Origin: Paenibacillus albidus
GTDB taxonomy: Bacteria > Bacillota > Bacilli > Paenibacillales > Paenibacillaceae
Reading direction: 5' to 3'
Assembly: GCF_014644435.1 (NCBI RefSeq)
Contig: NZ_BMKR01000005.1
Span: 267,463 to 331,462 of the forward strand
Length of the DNA stretch: 64,000 nt
Both the position numbers and the translations under genes were made by a program. The notes below the pieces were generated by a model. The model saw only the letters and a program-made list of their open reading frames with translations, was not told the DNA's origin and did no database searches. Shown piece after piece: positions 18,415-26,631 of the stretch. Positions within the stretch are counted from its first letter, which is position 1; every line of letters starts with the position of its first letter.

Positions 18415-19032
18415 TTAGAAAAATTCTACGAACTCGTTAACCGGCTTGCGGTAGCCGCGGGGTCTGATCTTGCGCTGGTTGTCTTTGCCGATGGTGATCA
18501 TCATTACCGGCACCATATGCTCCGGCAAATTCAGCGTTCTGCTGACAGCCTCCGCATCAAAGCCGATCATCGGGCAGGTATCCCAGCCCTTGTCTTTGGC
18601 GATCAGCATAAACTGCATGGCGGACAGGGAAGCATTGCGAATCGCTTCATCCCGCTGAAAAGCATCATTATCTATGTAGGAGCTGTTAATCGATTCGATG
18701 GTTTTATCGAACTCCTCCTCAGACATTGCGCCGAGCAATTTCAGGCCGCTGTAGATTTCAGGTGCTTGCAGATAAGCCTGTTTGTCACCTAACACAAGGA
18801 TAACGGCCGAGGCAGTGTGGATTTTGTATTGTCCGTAAGCAGCTTTGCGGATTTCTTCCTTCAGATTCTCGTCAGCCACCACCTTGTAATGGGTATGCTG
18901 AAGATTGAAAGCCGATGGGGCAAGCCGGGCGTAAGAGAACATTTCCTCCAGCTCCGCCTGGGGGATCTTGATGCCTTCCACAAAATTCATTGCCGATCTG
19001 CGTGCCTGGACCAATTCAGTAAATGTACTCAT
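18415..19032 (-). CDS. mhqN: MhqN-like NAD(P)H nitroreductase
   Basis: 205 residues from the ATG at 19032; the ATG at 19047 overlaps the GGAGG site that serves the inner start. Nitroreductase fold: RRSAMNF near the N-terminus (FMN phosphate contact), APSAFNLQHTHYKVV, RDEAIRNASLSAMQFMLIAKDKGWDTCPMIGFD and the C-terminal RPRGYRKP. This pattern matches Bacillus MhqN, an FMN enzyme induced by quinones and catechols. A CatE-like dioxygenase 6 kb away fits the same stress. The AT-rich spacer upstream (19033-19269) may hold its operator, but I found no clear palindrome. Confidence 0.75.
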   Translation of the reverse strand: MSTFTELVQARRSAMNFVEGIKIPQAELEEMFSYARLAPSAFNLQHTHYKVVADENLKEEIRKAAYGQYKIHTASAVILVLGDKQAYLQAPEIYSGLKLLGAMSEEEFDKTIESINSSYIDNDAFQRDEAIRNASLSAMQFMLIAKDKGWDTCPMIGFDAEAVSRTLNLPEHMVPVMMITIGKDNQRKIRPRGYRKPVNEFVEFF

Positions 19033-19269
19033 ATCGCATTCCTCCATTATTGTATTTAATAGGTTAATATTTATTAATAACTGATTATATTAAATGAACT
19101 TACTAATTGTTACCTGCTAAAGTTAAGATAACATGTCTGCAGAAGTTCGTCAATGAAAAAATATCCATGTTATTGATTTATTTTACGAGAATGCGTTTCC
19201 GTTTATTAGGATGATTTTGCTATAATAGATAGGGTTTCATATAGAAGCAGTCAGAGGAGGATTCCATTT

Positions 19270-19899
19270 ATGGTATTTAAGGAAAATGACATTATCCTGT
19301 TCCAGGGCGACAGCATTACCGATTGTGGACGCAATTATGAAGACGCTTCATCCCTCGGTGTCGGTTATGCCTTAATGATCGCCGGGCGACTGGGGAATTT
19401 GTATCCCGAGAAGAAGCTTACCTTTATCAACCGCGGCATCAGCGGCAACCGTGCCGTAGATCTGCAGGGACGCTGGGAGAAAGACTGTCTGGAGCATAAG
19501 CCTACCTGGGTATCCATCTATATAGGTGTCAACGACACCTGGCGCCGTTATGATTCGGGCCAGGAGACCACACCGGAGCAATTCGAGGCTTCTTACCGTG
19601 ATCTGATCGAGCGCACGAAGCAATCGCTGGATACGAAGCTGGTGCTTGTCGAGCCATTTGTACTTCCGGTACCGGAAGACCGCAAGGGCTGGCGGCAGGA
19701 CCTTGATCCCAAAATCCACATCGTGCGTGAACTGGCGCGTGAATATGGCGCAGTGCTGGTTCCGCTGGACGGCCTGTTCGCCGCAGCATCGGCCAAAGCC
19801 GAATCGGCCTATTGGGCTCCGGACGGTGTACATCCATCCACTGCAGGACATGCACTGATTACAGAGGCTTGGCTCAAAGCGGTAGGCGTATTAAGCTAG
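19270..19899 (+). CDS. SGNH/GDSL-family hydrolase (esterase)
   Basis: 209 residues. All four SGNH blocks are present: GDSIT (nucleophile Ser, about residue 15), ISGNR, GVNDTW and DGVHPS (catalytic Asp and His). There is no signal peptide, so it is cytoplasmic. Members deacetylate xylo-oligosaccharides or hydrolyse other small esters; in this polysaccharide-degrading setting a carbohydrate esterase is plausible but not shown. A TATAAT -10 lies at 19221-19226 and the ribosome site is AGGAGG. Confidence 0.85.
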   Translation: MVFKENDIILFQGDSITDCGRNYEDASSLGVGYALMIAGRLGNLYPEKKLTFINRGISGNRAVDLQGRWEKDCLEHKPTWVSIYIGVNDTWRRYDSGQETTPEQFEASYRDLIERTKQSLDTKLVLVEPFVLPVPEDRKGWRQDLDPKIHIVRELAREYGAVLVPLDGLFAAASAKAESAYWAPDGVHPSTAGHALITEAWLKAVGVLS

Positions 19900-19932
19900 C
19901 CCGGCCGGACAGGACTACATATATCGCCTGAG

Positions 19933-19976
19933 AAGACTGAGACTGCCTCCGATACAGGATGGGCTCGGTCTTTTTT
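19933..19976 (+). terminator. Terminator after the SGNH hydrolase
   Basis: AGACTGAG pairs (one G-T) with CTCGGTCT, followed by a T7 run. Confidence 0.6.
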
Positions 19977-20004
19977 TCAGAAGAGCAGGGAGGATGTACA
20001 GCAG

Positions 20005-20925
20005 ATGCAGCACATCTATAGAACAAAAAGAGTGGAAGGTACGAAGATTGGCGGAATCATTCATAATGGCAGTTATTTTTATATCGGGCTGGAAGTCTAC
20101 GAAGACGGAATGATGAATTGCTGGGAGCTGGTAGATCTGGCAGGGCTGAAGGAGAAGCTGGAGAAAGGCTGGCTGGTCACAGAGATTCCGGCAGGGCAGC
20201 ACCTTTCGATTCATGGCCTGGGCAGCTACAAGGTGCTGGCGGCTGACTGGCAATACAGTGCGGAGAGTTACTATGAGCAGGTAGTACAGACGATTCGCCA
20301 GTTGAACCCGGACTGGAGCAATATTTATCAGGTCACAGCGGCGGAGAAAGAGCGGAATGAGCGGCGGAGAGTTTCCCACAGCCCCAAAGCTGTAGACTTT
20401 TACCTCAAGCGTGAACTTTTCTATGAGACTAAAGAAGGCGAAGGGTTTACTCTGTTCATGAAGCACGAAGGTGGCAATCACCTGGTTCATCTGGTCGTAT
20501 ATGAAGACGGGCGGGTAATATGTCATAGTGCTGCCGTCTGTCTGGAGCTGGATTTGGAGCAGGTAAAGGCGTATATTCAGGATGGGATCTTTTTCACGGC
20601 TGTAGAGCAGCCGACCGTGGTCATTCTTGATCATCTGGGGGAATTAACTCTGGCCGAGGGCGGATATGCCGCAGATCTCCAAGAGAAATACAAAGAGCTG
20701 GAGGAGCTGGAGCTTCGTTTAAAAGGCGGCAAAACAGCACATGAGCTGTGCAGGCAAGCCTACTATAATTATCTGGAATACCCGACAGAGTACAACCGGA
20801 CCCGATTGAAGGAGCTGTACGAAAACGTTCCCGAACATCAACGGATGTTCCTCGGAGATATGGACAGCAAAGATTCGGACTACATTCGGATCATTTATCA
20901 TCCGGAAGAAAAGAGAGAAGTCTAA
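20005..20925 (+). CDS. Conserved-looking protein of unknown function
   Basis: 306 residues, soluble and rich in charged residues, with no signal or membrane segment. The two halves look like diverged repeats: '-GSYFYIGLEVYEDGMMNCWELVDLAGLKEKLEKGWL' (about 23-58) and '-GGNHLVHLVVYEDGRVICHSAAVCLELDLEQVKAYI' (about 153-190), so an internal duplication of a roughly 130-residue domain is likely. A helical C-terminal segment follows. It is spaced 13 bases from a MazG-like gene and probably shares its transcript. I do not recognise it. Confidence 0.65.
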   Translation: MQHIYRTKRVEGTKIGGIIHNGSYFYIGLEVYEDGMMNCWELVDLAGLKEKLEKGWLVTEIPAGQHLSIHGLGSYKVLAADWQYSAESYYEQVVQTIRQLNPDWSNIYQVTAAEKERNERRRVSHSPKAVDFYLKRELFYETKEGEGFTLFMKHEGGNHLVHLVVYEDGRVICHSAAVCLELDLEQVKAYIQDGIFFTAVEQPTVVILDHLGELTLAEGGYAADLQEKYKELEELELRLKGGKTAHELCRQAYYNYLEYPTEYNRTRLKELYENVPEHQRMFLGDMDSKDSDYIRIIYHPEEKREV

Positions 20926-20938
20926 GGAGAGAAGCTGC

Positions 20939-21238
20939 ATGGACAAGTTAATTGAAGAAATCATCGCCTTCCGCGACGAGCGCGGCTGGACCGGAAAAAA
21001 CAATCCGAAGGACCTCGCCATCTCAATCAGTCTGGAGGCTTCGGAGCTGCTGGAGCATTTTCAATGGGGGGAATGGAAAGAACCGGCTCTTGAGAAACGG
21101 GAAGAGATTGGCGATGAGCTGGCGGATGTACTGATCTATTGTATTACGATGGCCCACGGCATGGACTTTGACATTGAAGGCATTATCCGCAGCAAGATGG
21201 CGAAAAACGCGCAAAAATACCCGGTTGGACGCAGTTAG
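20939..21238 (+). CDS. MazG-like nucleotide pyrophosphohydrolase
   Basis: 99 residues, the single-domain all-alpha NTP-PPase size (RS21-C6/dCTPase group). The metal-binding pattern is EASELLEHFQW near residues 33-43 with GDELADVLIYC at about 61-71. It should hydrolyse non-canonical or excess (d)NTPs to monophosphate and pyrophosphate. It starts 13 bases after the upstream unknown gene. Confidence 0.85.
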   Translation: MDKLIEEIIAFRDERGWTGKNNPKDLAISISLEASELLEHFQWGEWKEPALEKREEIGDELADVLIYCITMAHGMDFDIEGIIRSKMAKNAQKYPVGRS

Positions 21239-21261
21239 GATATGGACATTTACTTGCGGAG

Positions 21262-21699
21262 GTGGTTCCCATCAGGAGGTTATTGTGGATAGTGCCTGTC
21301 TTATTGGCTGCGGTATTAAGCGGATGTCAGAACGATTATGGATATATTAATGCGAGGTGGGTGGAGGAAATCGACCTGACTCCGAATCCGCAGCTGGAGA
21401 AGGCGCTGGAGAACAAGGCGATTACGGAAGCTTCCTATATTCAGGCATTCGCCGATGCGATGAACAAAGGCACAAGAATTAATGGGGATCTGGATTACGC
21501 AGCCGATTATGACATGCTGCTGATCTACGGCGACGGCTATACACAGGAGTACGATTTGGCGCTGGGCCAGGAACGGGGGAATGAGGGGTTGCTGGTGGCA
21601 GCCTTCGACAGCACAAGCAAAGGGTACAGCATTCCGGCCAAAAATGCCGATAAGCTCCGGGGGATTCTGTACGGCAGATCAGCGTATCCTATTCCCTGA
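21262..21699 (+). CDS. Small predicted lipoprotein
   Basis: Up to 145 residues. A signal with RR, a hydrophobic core and lipobox LSGC makes it membrane-anchored outside. The start is uncertain: GTG 21262 abuts a GGAGG, while TTG 21283 has a full AGGAGG only three bases away. The rest is a 120-residue polar domain with DYAADYDMLLIYGDGY in the middle; family unknown. Confidence 0.6.
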   Translation: MVPIRRLLWIVPVLLAAVLSGCQNDYGYINARWVEEIDLTPNPQLEKALENKAITEASYIQAFADAMNKGTRINGDLDYAADYDMLLIYGDGYTQEYDLALGQERGNEGLLVAAFDSTSKGYSIPAKNADKLRGILYGRSAYPIP

Positions 21700-21800
21700 C
21701 GAGGGTTTATGGAATAGAATGGAAAGTGCGCGCGTTTCCTTTGGAAACCGGCCGGGTATAGAGGATGGTATACATACAGAATCGGGAGGAAGAAGGACAG

Positions 21801-22547
21801 ATGACAAGCGAAACAGCAGAAGATTTGGCTGGATTAACAGCCATAGGCAAGGTGGTAGGCTTCACGATAGCAGAGATGAAGAAAAAGGTAACGCCCGGTA
21901 TGACGACTGCGGAGCTGGACCAGGCAGGGTCAGCTATCTTGAAGGAATTCGGCGCGCAGTCGGCTCCGCAGGTCACCTACAAATTTCCGGGAAGTACCTG
22001 CATCAGTATAAATGAAGAGGTAGCCCATGGCATTCCCGGTTCAAGGGTAATTAAAGCCGGAGATCTGATTAATATAGACGTTTCAGCAGAACTGAACGGG
22101 TATTACGGGGATGCAGGCGTTTCTTTTCAGCTGCCCCCTTACAATGACAAGCTTCTCCACCTGTGCAGCAGTACCGAAAAGACGATGATGAGCGTGATTA
22201 ACCATTTGCGGGCCGGGATGAAGGTCAATGAGATCGGGCGGGTGATGGAGCAGGAAGCCCGCCACCACGGCTACACCATTGTCCGCAACCTGTGCAGCCA
22301 TGGCATCGGCAAAGCGCTGCATGAGAAGCCTTACGAAATATTGCCGTTTTTTAACCCGCGCGATACAAGGGTATTGAAGGAAGGGCAGGTTATAACCGTT
22401 GAGCCATTCCTGTCTACCGGTATTGATTATGTCGAGCAGCAGCCGGATGGCTGGACGCTCAGCGTGACCGACAGCAGCCGGGTGGCGCAGTTTGAGCATA
22501 CAATCATTGTAACTAAGGGAGCGCCGATTATTCTGACGAGTGCGTAA
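21801..22547 (+). CDS. map: Methionine aminopeptidase, type I
   Basis: 248 residues from ATG 21801 behind GGGAGGA; a longer frame start at 21765 has no ribosome site. Pita-bread fold metal ligands are all visible: IDVSAELNGYYGDAG (two Asp), SHGIG (His), VEPFL (Glu) and AQFEHTI (Glu). It removes initiator methionine from nascent proteins. It lies apart from ribosomal genes, so it is probably a second copy, as Bacillus also has (YflG-like). Confidence 0.9.
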   Translation: MTSETAEDLAGLTAIGKVVGFTIAEMKKKVTPGMTTAELDQAGSAILKEFGAQSAPQVTYKFPGSTCISINEEVAHGIPGSRVIKAGDLINIDVSAELNGYYGDAGVSFQLPPYNDKLLHLCSSTEKTMMSVINHLRAGMKVNEIGRVMEQEARHHGYTIVRNLCSHGIGKALHEKPYEILPFFNPRDTRVLKEGQVITVEPFLSTGIDYVEQQPDGWTLSVTDSSRVAQFEHTIIVTKGAPIILTSA

Positions 22548-22626
22548 GCGGGAGTCTGATTCGCCGCTTACGCAGCAGCGCGGGGACACCAGGCACGGGG
22601 AGAAGAAGATGGATGATATGTAGGGA

Positions 22627-22662
22627 TTGACAATGATGTAGAATGTAACTATTATTGTTGCA
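22627..22662 (+). promoter_or_regulatory. Promoter and operator of the Rrf2/YwnA gene
   Basis: A near-ideal sigma-A promoter, TTGACA (22627-22632), 17-base spacer, TATTAT (22650-22655). The -10 lies inside an imperfect palindrome TGTAAC-N7-GTTGCA at 22644-22662. The same 6-7-6 palindrome, perfect this time, follows the promoter of the catE-like gene at 24715. Autorepression by the Rrf2 protein is the simplest reading. Confidence 0.6.
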
Positions 22663-22698
22663 TCTATTGTTTCACGCGAGACCAAAGGAGAGATTCCG

Positions 22699-23121
22699 AT
22701 GAACATCAGCACCCGGTTTGCGGTTGCTATTCATATTTGTACACTGATTGACAGCAACAAAGAAGGTAAAAGCACCTCCGAATGGATTGCCGGGAGTGTA
22801 AATACCAACCCGGTAGTCATCCGCAGAATTACAGGGATGCTGCACAAAGCGGGTATTGTAGACGTTCGTCCAGGCGTTGCCGGAGCTACGCTCGCGCGCA
22901 GCACTGCCGAGATTACCTTGCTCCAGATCTACAAGGCGGTAAATGTTGTTGAAGAGGACTCCTTGTTCTCCGTGCATGAACATCCGAATCCGGACTGTCC
23001 CGTCGGCAAAAATATTGCCGGTGCCATTATTCCCGTGTTCTCGCTCGCCCAGAAGGCGATGGAGAACGTGCTGCAGGAAGTCACGCTTGAGCAGATCGTA
23101 AATGGAATCCCTGTCAGCTAA
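22699..23121 (+). CDS. ywnA: Rrf2-family regulator, YwnA-like
   Basis: 140 residues. The winged HTH spans residues 1-80 with STSEWIAGSVNTNPVVIRRITGMLHKAGIVDVRPGVAGA, the YwnA signature. The C-terminal part has HEHPNPDCPVGKNI. It lacks the three-Cys Fe-S cluster of IscR/NsrR; the Cys before PVG could act as a redox switch, as proposed for cluster-free Rrf2 members. It probably represses its own promoter and, from the shared palindrome, the catE/ywnB-like operon 2 kb downstream. In Bacillus the name YwnA is paired with YwnB. Confidence 0.8.
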   Translation: MNISTRFAVAIHICTLIDSNKEGKSTSEWIAGSVNTNPVVIRRITGMLHKAGIVDVRPGVAGATLARSTAEITLLQIYKAVNVVEEDSLFSVHEHPNPDCPVGKNIAGAIIPVFSLAQKAMENVLQEVTLEQIVNGIPVS

Positions 23122-23151
23122 GAGGCTGTAATCCCGGGGAGCGGCAGCGAA

Positions 23152-23190
23152 AGATCAGAACGTGTTCGCACGGGATTCTGGTCTTTTTTT
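23152..23190 (+). terminator. Terminator of the Rrf2 gene
   Basis: AGATCAGAA (23152-23160) pairs with TTCTGGTCT (23176-23184), and the T-run continues to T8. Confidence 0.75.
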
Positions 23191-23244
23191 TGCTGGAGTG
23201 TGTTCTAAACAGGTGTATCGTCAATTTATCTATAGAGAGGTACA

Positions 23245-23793
23245 ATGATGAAAGAAATCATAATCCATAATCAAGTCAGCTTAAAAGTAATCCGGGGCGA
23301 CATTACGAAATGCAAAGCCGATATAATTGTGAATGCCGCCAACACCAGTCTCCTTGGCGGCGGTGGGGTTGATGGGGCGATTCATAAAGCCGGAGGCCCG
23401 GCCATCCTTGCGGAATGTGTGCAGATAAGGAACAGGCAAGGGGGCTGCCCTGTTGGAGAGGCGGTTTATACCACGGCCGGACAGCTTCAGGCGGATTACG
23501 TTATTCACACCGTTGGTCCGGTCTGGAACAGGGGGCAGCAGGAGCCGGAACTGCTTGGACGTTGTTACCGGAATACACTTGCGCTGGCACGTAGTCTGAA
23601 CTGTACAAGCATCGCTTTTCCGAATATCAGCACGGGCATCTATAGATTTCCCAAACCCAAGGCGGCTGAAATTGCTATTGGTGAGGTGTTATCATTCATC
23701 AGGACCCACATGGGGATCGCTGAGATTCAGTTTGTTTGTTTTGATGAGGAAAATTACAGGATCTATGCAGATAAACTAAGTGATTGTCATTAG
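23245..23793 (+). CDS. Macro-domain protein (ADP-ribose / O-acetyl-ADP-ribose hydrolase type)
   Basis: 182 residues, a stand-alone macro domain. Binding motifs: GDITKCKADIIVNAANTSLLGGGGVDGAIHKAGG (Asn-Gly core that contacts ribose), YVIHTVGPVW and FPNISTGIYRFP (phosphate loop). This MacroD/YmdB group removes ADP-ribose from proteins or deacetylates O-acetyl-ADP-ribose. Tandem ATGs at 23245 and 23248 follow GAGAGG. Confidence 0.88.
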   Translation: MMKEIIIHNQVSLKVIRGDITKCKADIIVNAANTSLLGGGGVDGAIHKAGGPAILAECVQIRNRQGGCPVGEAVYTTAGQLQADYVIHTVGPVWNRGQQEPELLGRCYRNTLALARSLNCTSIAFPNISTGIYRFPKPKAAEIAIGEVLSFIRTHMGIAEIQFVCFDEENYRIYADKLSDCH

Positions 23794-23845
23794 TTTTAGC
23801 TTTTGTAAAAGGCTTTTGAAAAAGGGAATGGACGGAGGACGTTGT

Positions 23846-24577
23846 ATGGACCAAATTGCAATCATATCAGATGTGCATGGTAATGTTACGGCGCTGCAAG
23901 CTGTTTTGGACGATATCCGGGAACGCGGGATCACGAGGATTTTTTGTCTCGGGGATATTATCGGCAAGGGACCGGGCGGGGACACGGCCATCGATGGGGT
24001 CAGAACCCATTGTGAACGCGTCGTTCAGGGCAATTGGGATGATTTTGTGAGCAGAGAAAGTGAATTTGAAGCGGTGAAGTGGCATCAGCAGGTAGCCGGC
24101 GAGGAGCGTCTGGATTATTTAAGCAAGCTGCCTTTTTGCATAGAATTTATGATGAGCGGTAAATTTGTCCGTTTGTTCCATGCGTCGCCCCGCAGCTTAT
24201 ATGAGCGGGTTCAGCCTTGGGATGAACTGGCGCTGCGTCTCTCCTTGTTTGAATCTTCCGAACTCTGTACAGAGCAGAGAGAAGCCGATATCGCGGGTTA
24301 CGGGGATGTTCATAATGCATTTATTCAACATTTGAAAGGAAAAACCTTGTTTAATGCGGGCAGTGTGGGCAATCCGCTGGATCTGACGTTAGCCTCGTAT
24401 GTCATTATGGAAGGTCATTACGGGGAAACTTCGACAGGTCCTCTGAATATCCAGTTTGTGCGCGTCCCCTATGATATTGAGCTGGAGATCCAGCGTGCGG
24501 CGGTGGCGGAAATGCCGTTGCTTGAGCCGTATATGAAGGAGCTTAGAACGGGGCAATACAGGGGGTTGCAGAAGTAG
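23846..24577 (+). CDS. Calcineurin-like metallophosphoesterase
   Basis: 243 residues from ATG 23846 after GGAGG. Dimetal motifs: DVHGN (about residues 9-13), LGDIIGKGP, QGNWDD, and a His in LFHASPRS. The final motif, normally GHTH, reads GYGDVHNAF, so the first His is replaced by Asp; activity could be altered. GSVGNP near the end is as in YfcE-like and Ap4A-type phosphoesterases. It begins 52 bases after the macro gene and may share its transcript, which would suit nucleotide-derivative turnover. Confidence 0.83.
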   Translation: MDQIAIISDVHGNVTALQAVLDDIRERGITRIFCLGDIIGKGPGGDTAIDGVRTHCERVVQGNWDDFVSRESEFEAVKWHQQVAGEERLDYLSKLPFCIEFMMSGKFVRLFHASPRSLYERVQPWDELALRLSLFESSELCTEQREADIAGYGDVHNAFIQHLKGKTLFNAGSVGNPLDLTLASYVIMEGHYGETSTGPLNIQFVRVPYDIELEIQRAAVAEMPLLEPYMKELRTGQYRGLQK

Positions 24578-24642
24578 CTGCAACCCTTCACTCTTATAGA
24601 AGAAGGTTTATCTTCGTCAACCTCAGGGGTTGGCTTTTTTTT
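24578..24642 (+). terminator. Terminator after the metallophosphoesterase
   Basis: AACC-TCAG-GGGTT hairpin (24619-24631) followed by GGC and T8. The segment GCAACCCT just after the stop can also pair with AGGGGTTG, giving a longer imperfect stem. Confidence 0.5.
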
Positions 24643-24671
24643 ATCCAAACATAATAAATGAATCCCTCATC

Positions 24672-24733
24672 TTTACAAACTTAATGAAACCAGCTATACT
24701 AAATATAGTTATATTGTAACGAATATAGTTACA
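24672..24733 (+). promoter_or_regulatory. Promoter and palindromic operator of the catE-like gene
   Basis: TTTACA (24672-24677), a 17-base spacer and TATACT (24695-24700) form a good sigma-A promoter. Downstream is a perfect palindrome TGTAAC-GAATATA-GTTACA (24715-24733), where a bound repressor would block elongation or open-complex formation. The 10-mer AATATAGTTA also occurs twice exactly 20 bp apart (24702 and 24722). The palindrome matches the one at the Rrf2 promoter (22644-22662). Confidence 0.6.
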
Positions 24734-24840
24734 GGGTGCTTGTGCCAATCATCCTTTGCATCGGGTGTATAGTCTATAAATTTAGGGTTTTTGACGCATT
24801 CTACAACTTAGCGAAGTTAGGAAAGAGGAGGAATAGAATT

Positions 24841-25704
24841 ATGACAGCAACAACATTGCATCAGGATGTCCAGATCGGGCTGGTGCAGATTCGCGTGAGC
24901 AATCTTGCGAGATCGCTGGCTTTTTACCAAAACGTGGTGGGGCTAAAGGTGCTGCGCCAGGCAGGGCATGAAGTGGAGATGACGGCGGATGGCCGGAACG
25001 TACTCCTCATCCTGCGGGAGATTGCGAATGCCAAGGTACTGCGCCGAAATTCGGCAGCCGGACTGTACCATTTTGCCATCCTGGTTCCGGACCGTCCGAG
25101 TCTGGGGCTGGTGGTGCGCAATCTGATTGCGGAGGGCATAGAGGTTGGACAGGGGGACCATCTGGTCAGCGAAGCCTTATATATTCAGGACCCTGACAAT
25201 AACGGCATTGAAATTTACCGTGACCGTCCGCGGGATACGTGGAGGCATGATCCGCAAGGCCATGTAGTCATGACTACAGATCCGGTGGATGTGGAGGGAT
25301 TGCTGGAGGCTTCCGAAGGGCTGGTGTGGAATGGGCTTCCTGAAGGTACTGTGATGGGGCATGTGCATTTTCATGTTGGCGATCTGGGCCAGGCGAAGGA
25401 ATTCTACGTGGATCTGCTTGGGTTTGATCTGATGGCGAACTACGGGGATGCGGCGATGTTCATTTCAGCCGGCGGCTACCATCATCATATTGGCCTTAAT
25501 ACCTGGGCCGGCAAAGGTGCTCCTGCCGCACCGGCAGATGCCCCGGGAATCGATTATTTCACTTTGCTGCTGCCGAATGAAGAGGAACGTTCTGCTGTGG
25601 TGGAGCGCGTGCGCCAAGCGGGTTATACCGTTCGTGAAGAGGGCGGAGTACCTGCTTTTGCAGATCCTTGGAATATCGGCATCCGGCTGGTCTTGAAAGC
25701 ATAA
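24841..25704 (+). CDS. catE: CatE-like catechol-2,3-dioxygenase (VOC family)
   Basis: 287 residues from ATG 24841 behind GAGGAGGA; the frame extends upstream but without a ribosome site. Two vicinal-oxygen-chelate domains: the first opens IGLVQIRVSNLARSLAFYQNVVGLKVL, the second MGHVHFHVGDLGQAKEFYVDLLGFDLM with metal-ligand His residues, plus YHHHIGLNTWAGKGAP. The order fits Bacillus CatE, an Fe(II) extradiol dioxygenase that opens catechols and is induced by quinone stress. Glyoxalase-type activity is the alternative. A YwnB-like reductase follows 35 bases later. Confidence 0.75.
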   Translation: MTATTLHQDVQIGLVQIRVSNLARSLAFYQNVVGLKVLRQAGHEVEMTADGRNVLLILREIANAKVLRRNSAAGLYHFAILVPDRPSLGLVVRNLIAEGIEVGQGDHLVSEALYIQDPDNNGIEIYRDRPRDTWRHDPQGHVVMTTDPVDVEGLLEASEGLVWNGLPEGTVMGHVHFHVGDLGQAKEFYVDLLGFDLMANYGDAAMFISAGGYHHHIGLNTWAGKGAPAAPADAPGIDYFTLLLPNEEERSAVVERVRQAGYTVREEGGVPAFADPWNIGIRLVLKA

Positions 25705-25739
25705 ACCGTACTTACAACAGAATTTAGGAGTAATACAAG

Positions 25740-26375
25740 ATGAAAATCGCAGTTATCGGAGCAAGCGGCAAAGCGGGAAGCCGTATCGTCAAAGAAGCTT
25801 TGGACAGAGGACATGAGGTTACCGCTATTGTGCGGGAGGCTTCGAAGATGGCCGGAAGTGCAGCTGCCATTATCGAAAAAGACGTGTTGGCGTTGACTAC
25901 GGACGACTTGAAAAGCTTTGATGTTGTTGTTAATGCCTTCGGGGCTCCGTTCGGTCAGGAACACCAACATGTGGATGCCGGTAATGTGCTGATTGATGCG
26001 CTGAAGAATGTGTCTGGGACGAGACTGATCGTGGTCGGCGGCGCAGGCAGTCTTTATGTGGATGAAGCCAAGACGCTGAAAGTGGTGGATACGCCGGATT
26101 TCCCTGATTTTGTGAAGCCTACGGCCTCGAATCAAGCGAAGAATCTGGAGGCACTGCAAGCAACCGATTCGTTGTCCTGGACGTTTGTCAGCCCGTCGGC
26201 CAACTTTGCAATTGGTGAGCGGACCGGCTCGTATGTAAAAGGCAAAGACCATCTGCTGGTCAACTCCAAAGGCGAGAGTTATGTCAGCTACGAAGATTAT
26301 GCGATTGCCATAGTGGATGAGATTGAGCAGCCACAGCATATCCGTGAGCGCTTCACAGTGGTGTCTGAATCTTAA
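25740..26375 (+). CDS. ywnB: NAD(P)-binding oxidoreductase, YwnB/NmrA-like
   Basis: 211 residues. The N-terminal Rossmann motif is GASGKAGSRI (residues 8-17); WTFVSPSANF and the final DYAIAIVDEIE segment are as in the atypical-SDR (SDR_a5) YwnB/BVR-B group, which reduces flavins, quinones or similar. It lacks the SDR Tyr-x3-Lys pair. It is the second gene of the catE-like operon and ends at a strong hairpin terminator. Confidence 0.8.
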   Translation: MKIAVIGASGKAGSRIVKEALDRGHEVTAIVREASKMAGSAAAIIEKDVLALTTDDLKSFDVVVNAFGAPFGQEHQHVDAGNVLIDALKNVSGTRLIVVGGAGSLYVDEAKTLKVVDTPDFPDFVKPTASNQAKNLEALQATDSLSWTFVSPSANFAIGERTGSYVKGKDHLLVNSKGESYVSYEDYAIAIVDEIEQPQHIRERFTVVSES

Positions 26376-26395
26376 TTCAGGTACCTGGGGCAAAC

Positions 26396-26440
26396 AAACA
26401 GGAGATTCCACTGCACTTTGTGCAGCAGAATCTCCTGTTT
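26396..26440 (+). terminator. Terminator carrying a dispersed-repeat core in its loop
   Basis: A 13-bp perfect stem (26396-26408 with 26428-26440: AAACAGGAGATTC / GAATCTCCTGTTT) ending in T4. Its loop is itself a copy of the repeat family described at 26403-26597, with the inner stem CTGCA/TGCAG. Confidence 0.75.
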
Positions 26441-26597
26441 TAAGTGAAAAAGAGCATCCTGATGTATTTCGTACAGCAGAATCTGCTGAAATCCTTAATT
26501 TTGTTGGGGTGTTCCACATCCTGCTGCACAAAATGCATTAGAATCGGCTCCAACCCATAAATCGGGCCGTTCTAATGTACAAAATGCAGCAGAAGCT
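26403..26597. repeat. Cluster of four palindromic dispersed repeats (cluster 1)
   Basis: Four copies of a roughly 27-bp imperfect palindrome at about 26403-26432, 26454-26484, 26516-26544 and 26568-26597. Each has an outer TTCT/AGAA pair, half-sites like CTGATGYA and TRCAGCAG, and an A/T-rich centre (TTTCG, CTTTG, CAAAA). The same element occurs four more times at 56234-56424. This gap between ywnB and the hydrolase gene holds nothing else but terminators. Confidence 0.65.
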
Positions 26598-26631
26598 GAG
26601 TGGTTCCCCTCGCACCCTTGCCCAGCTCTAT

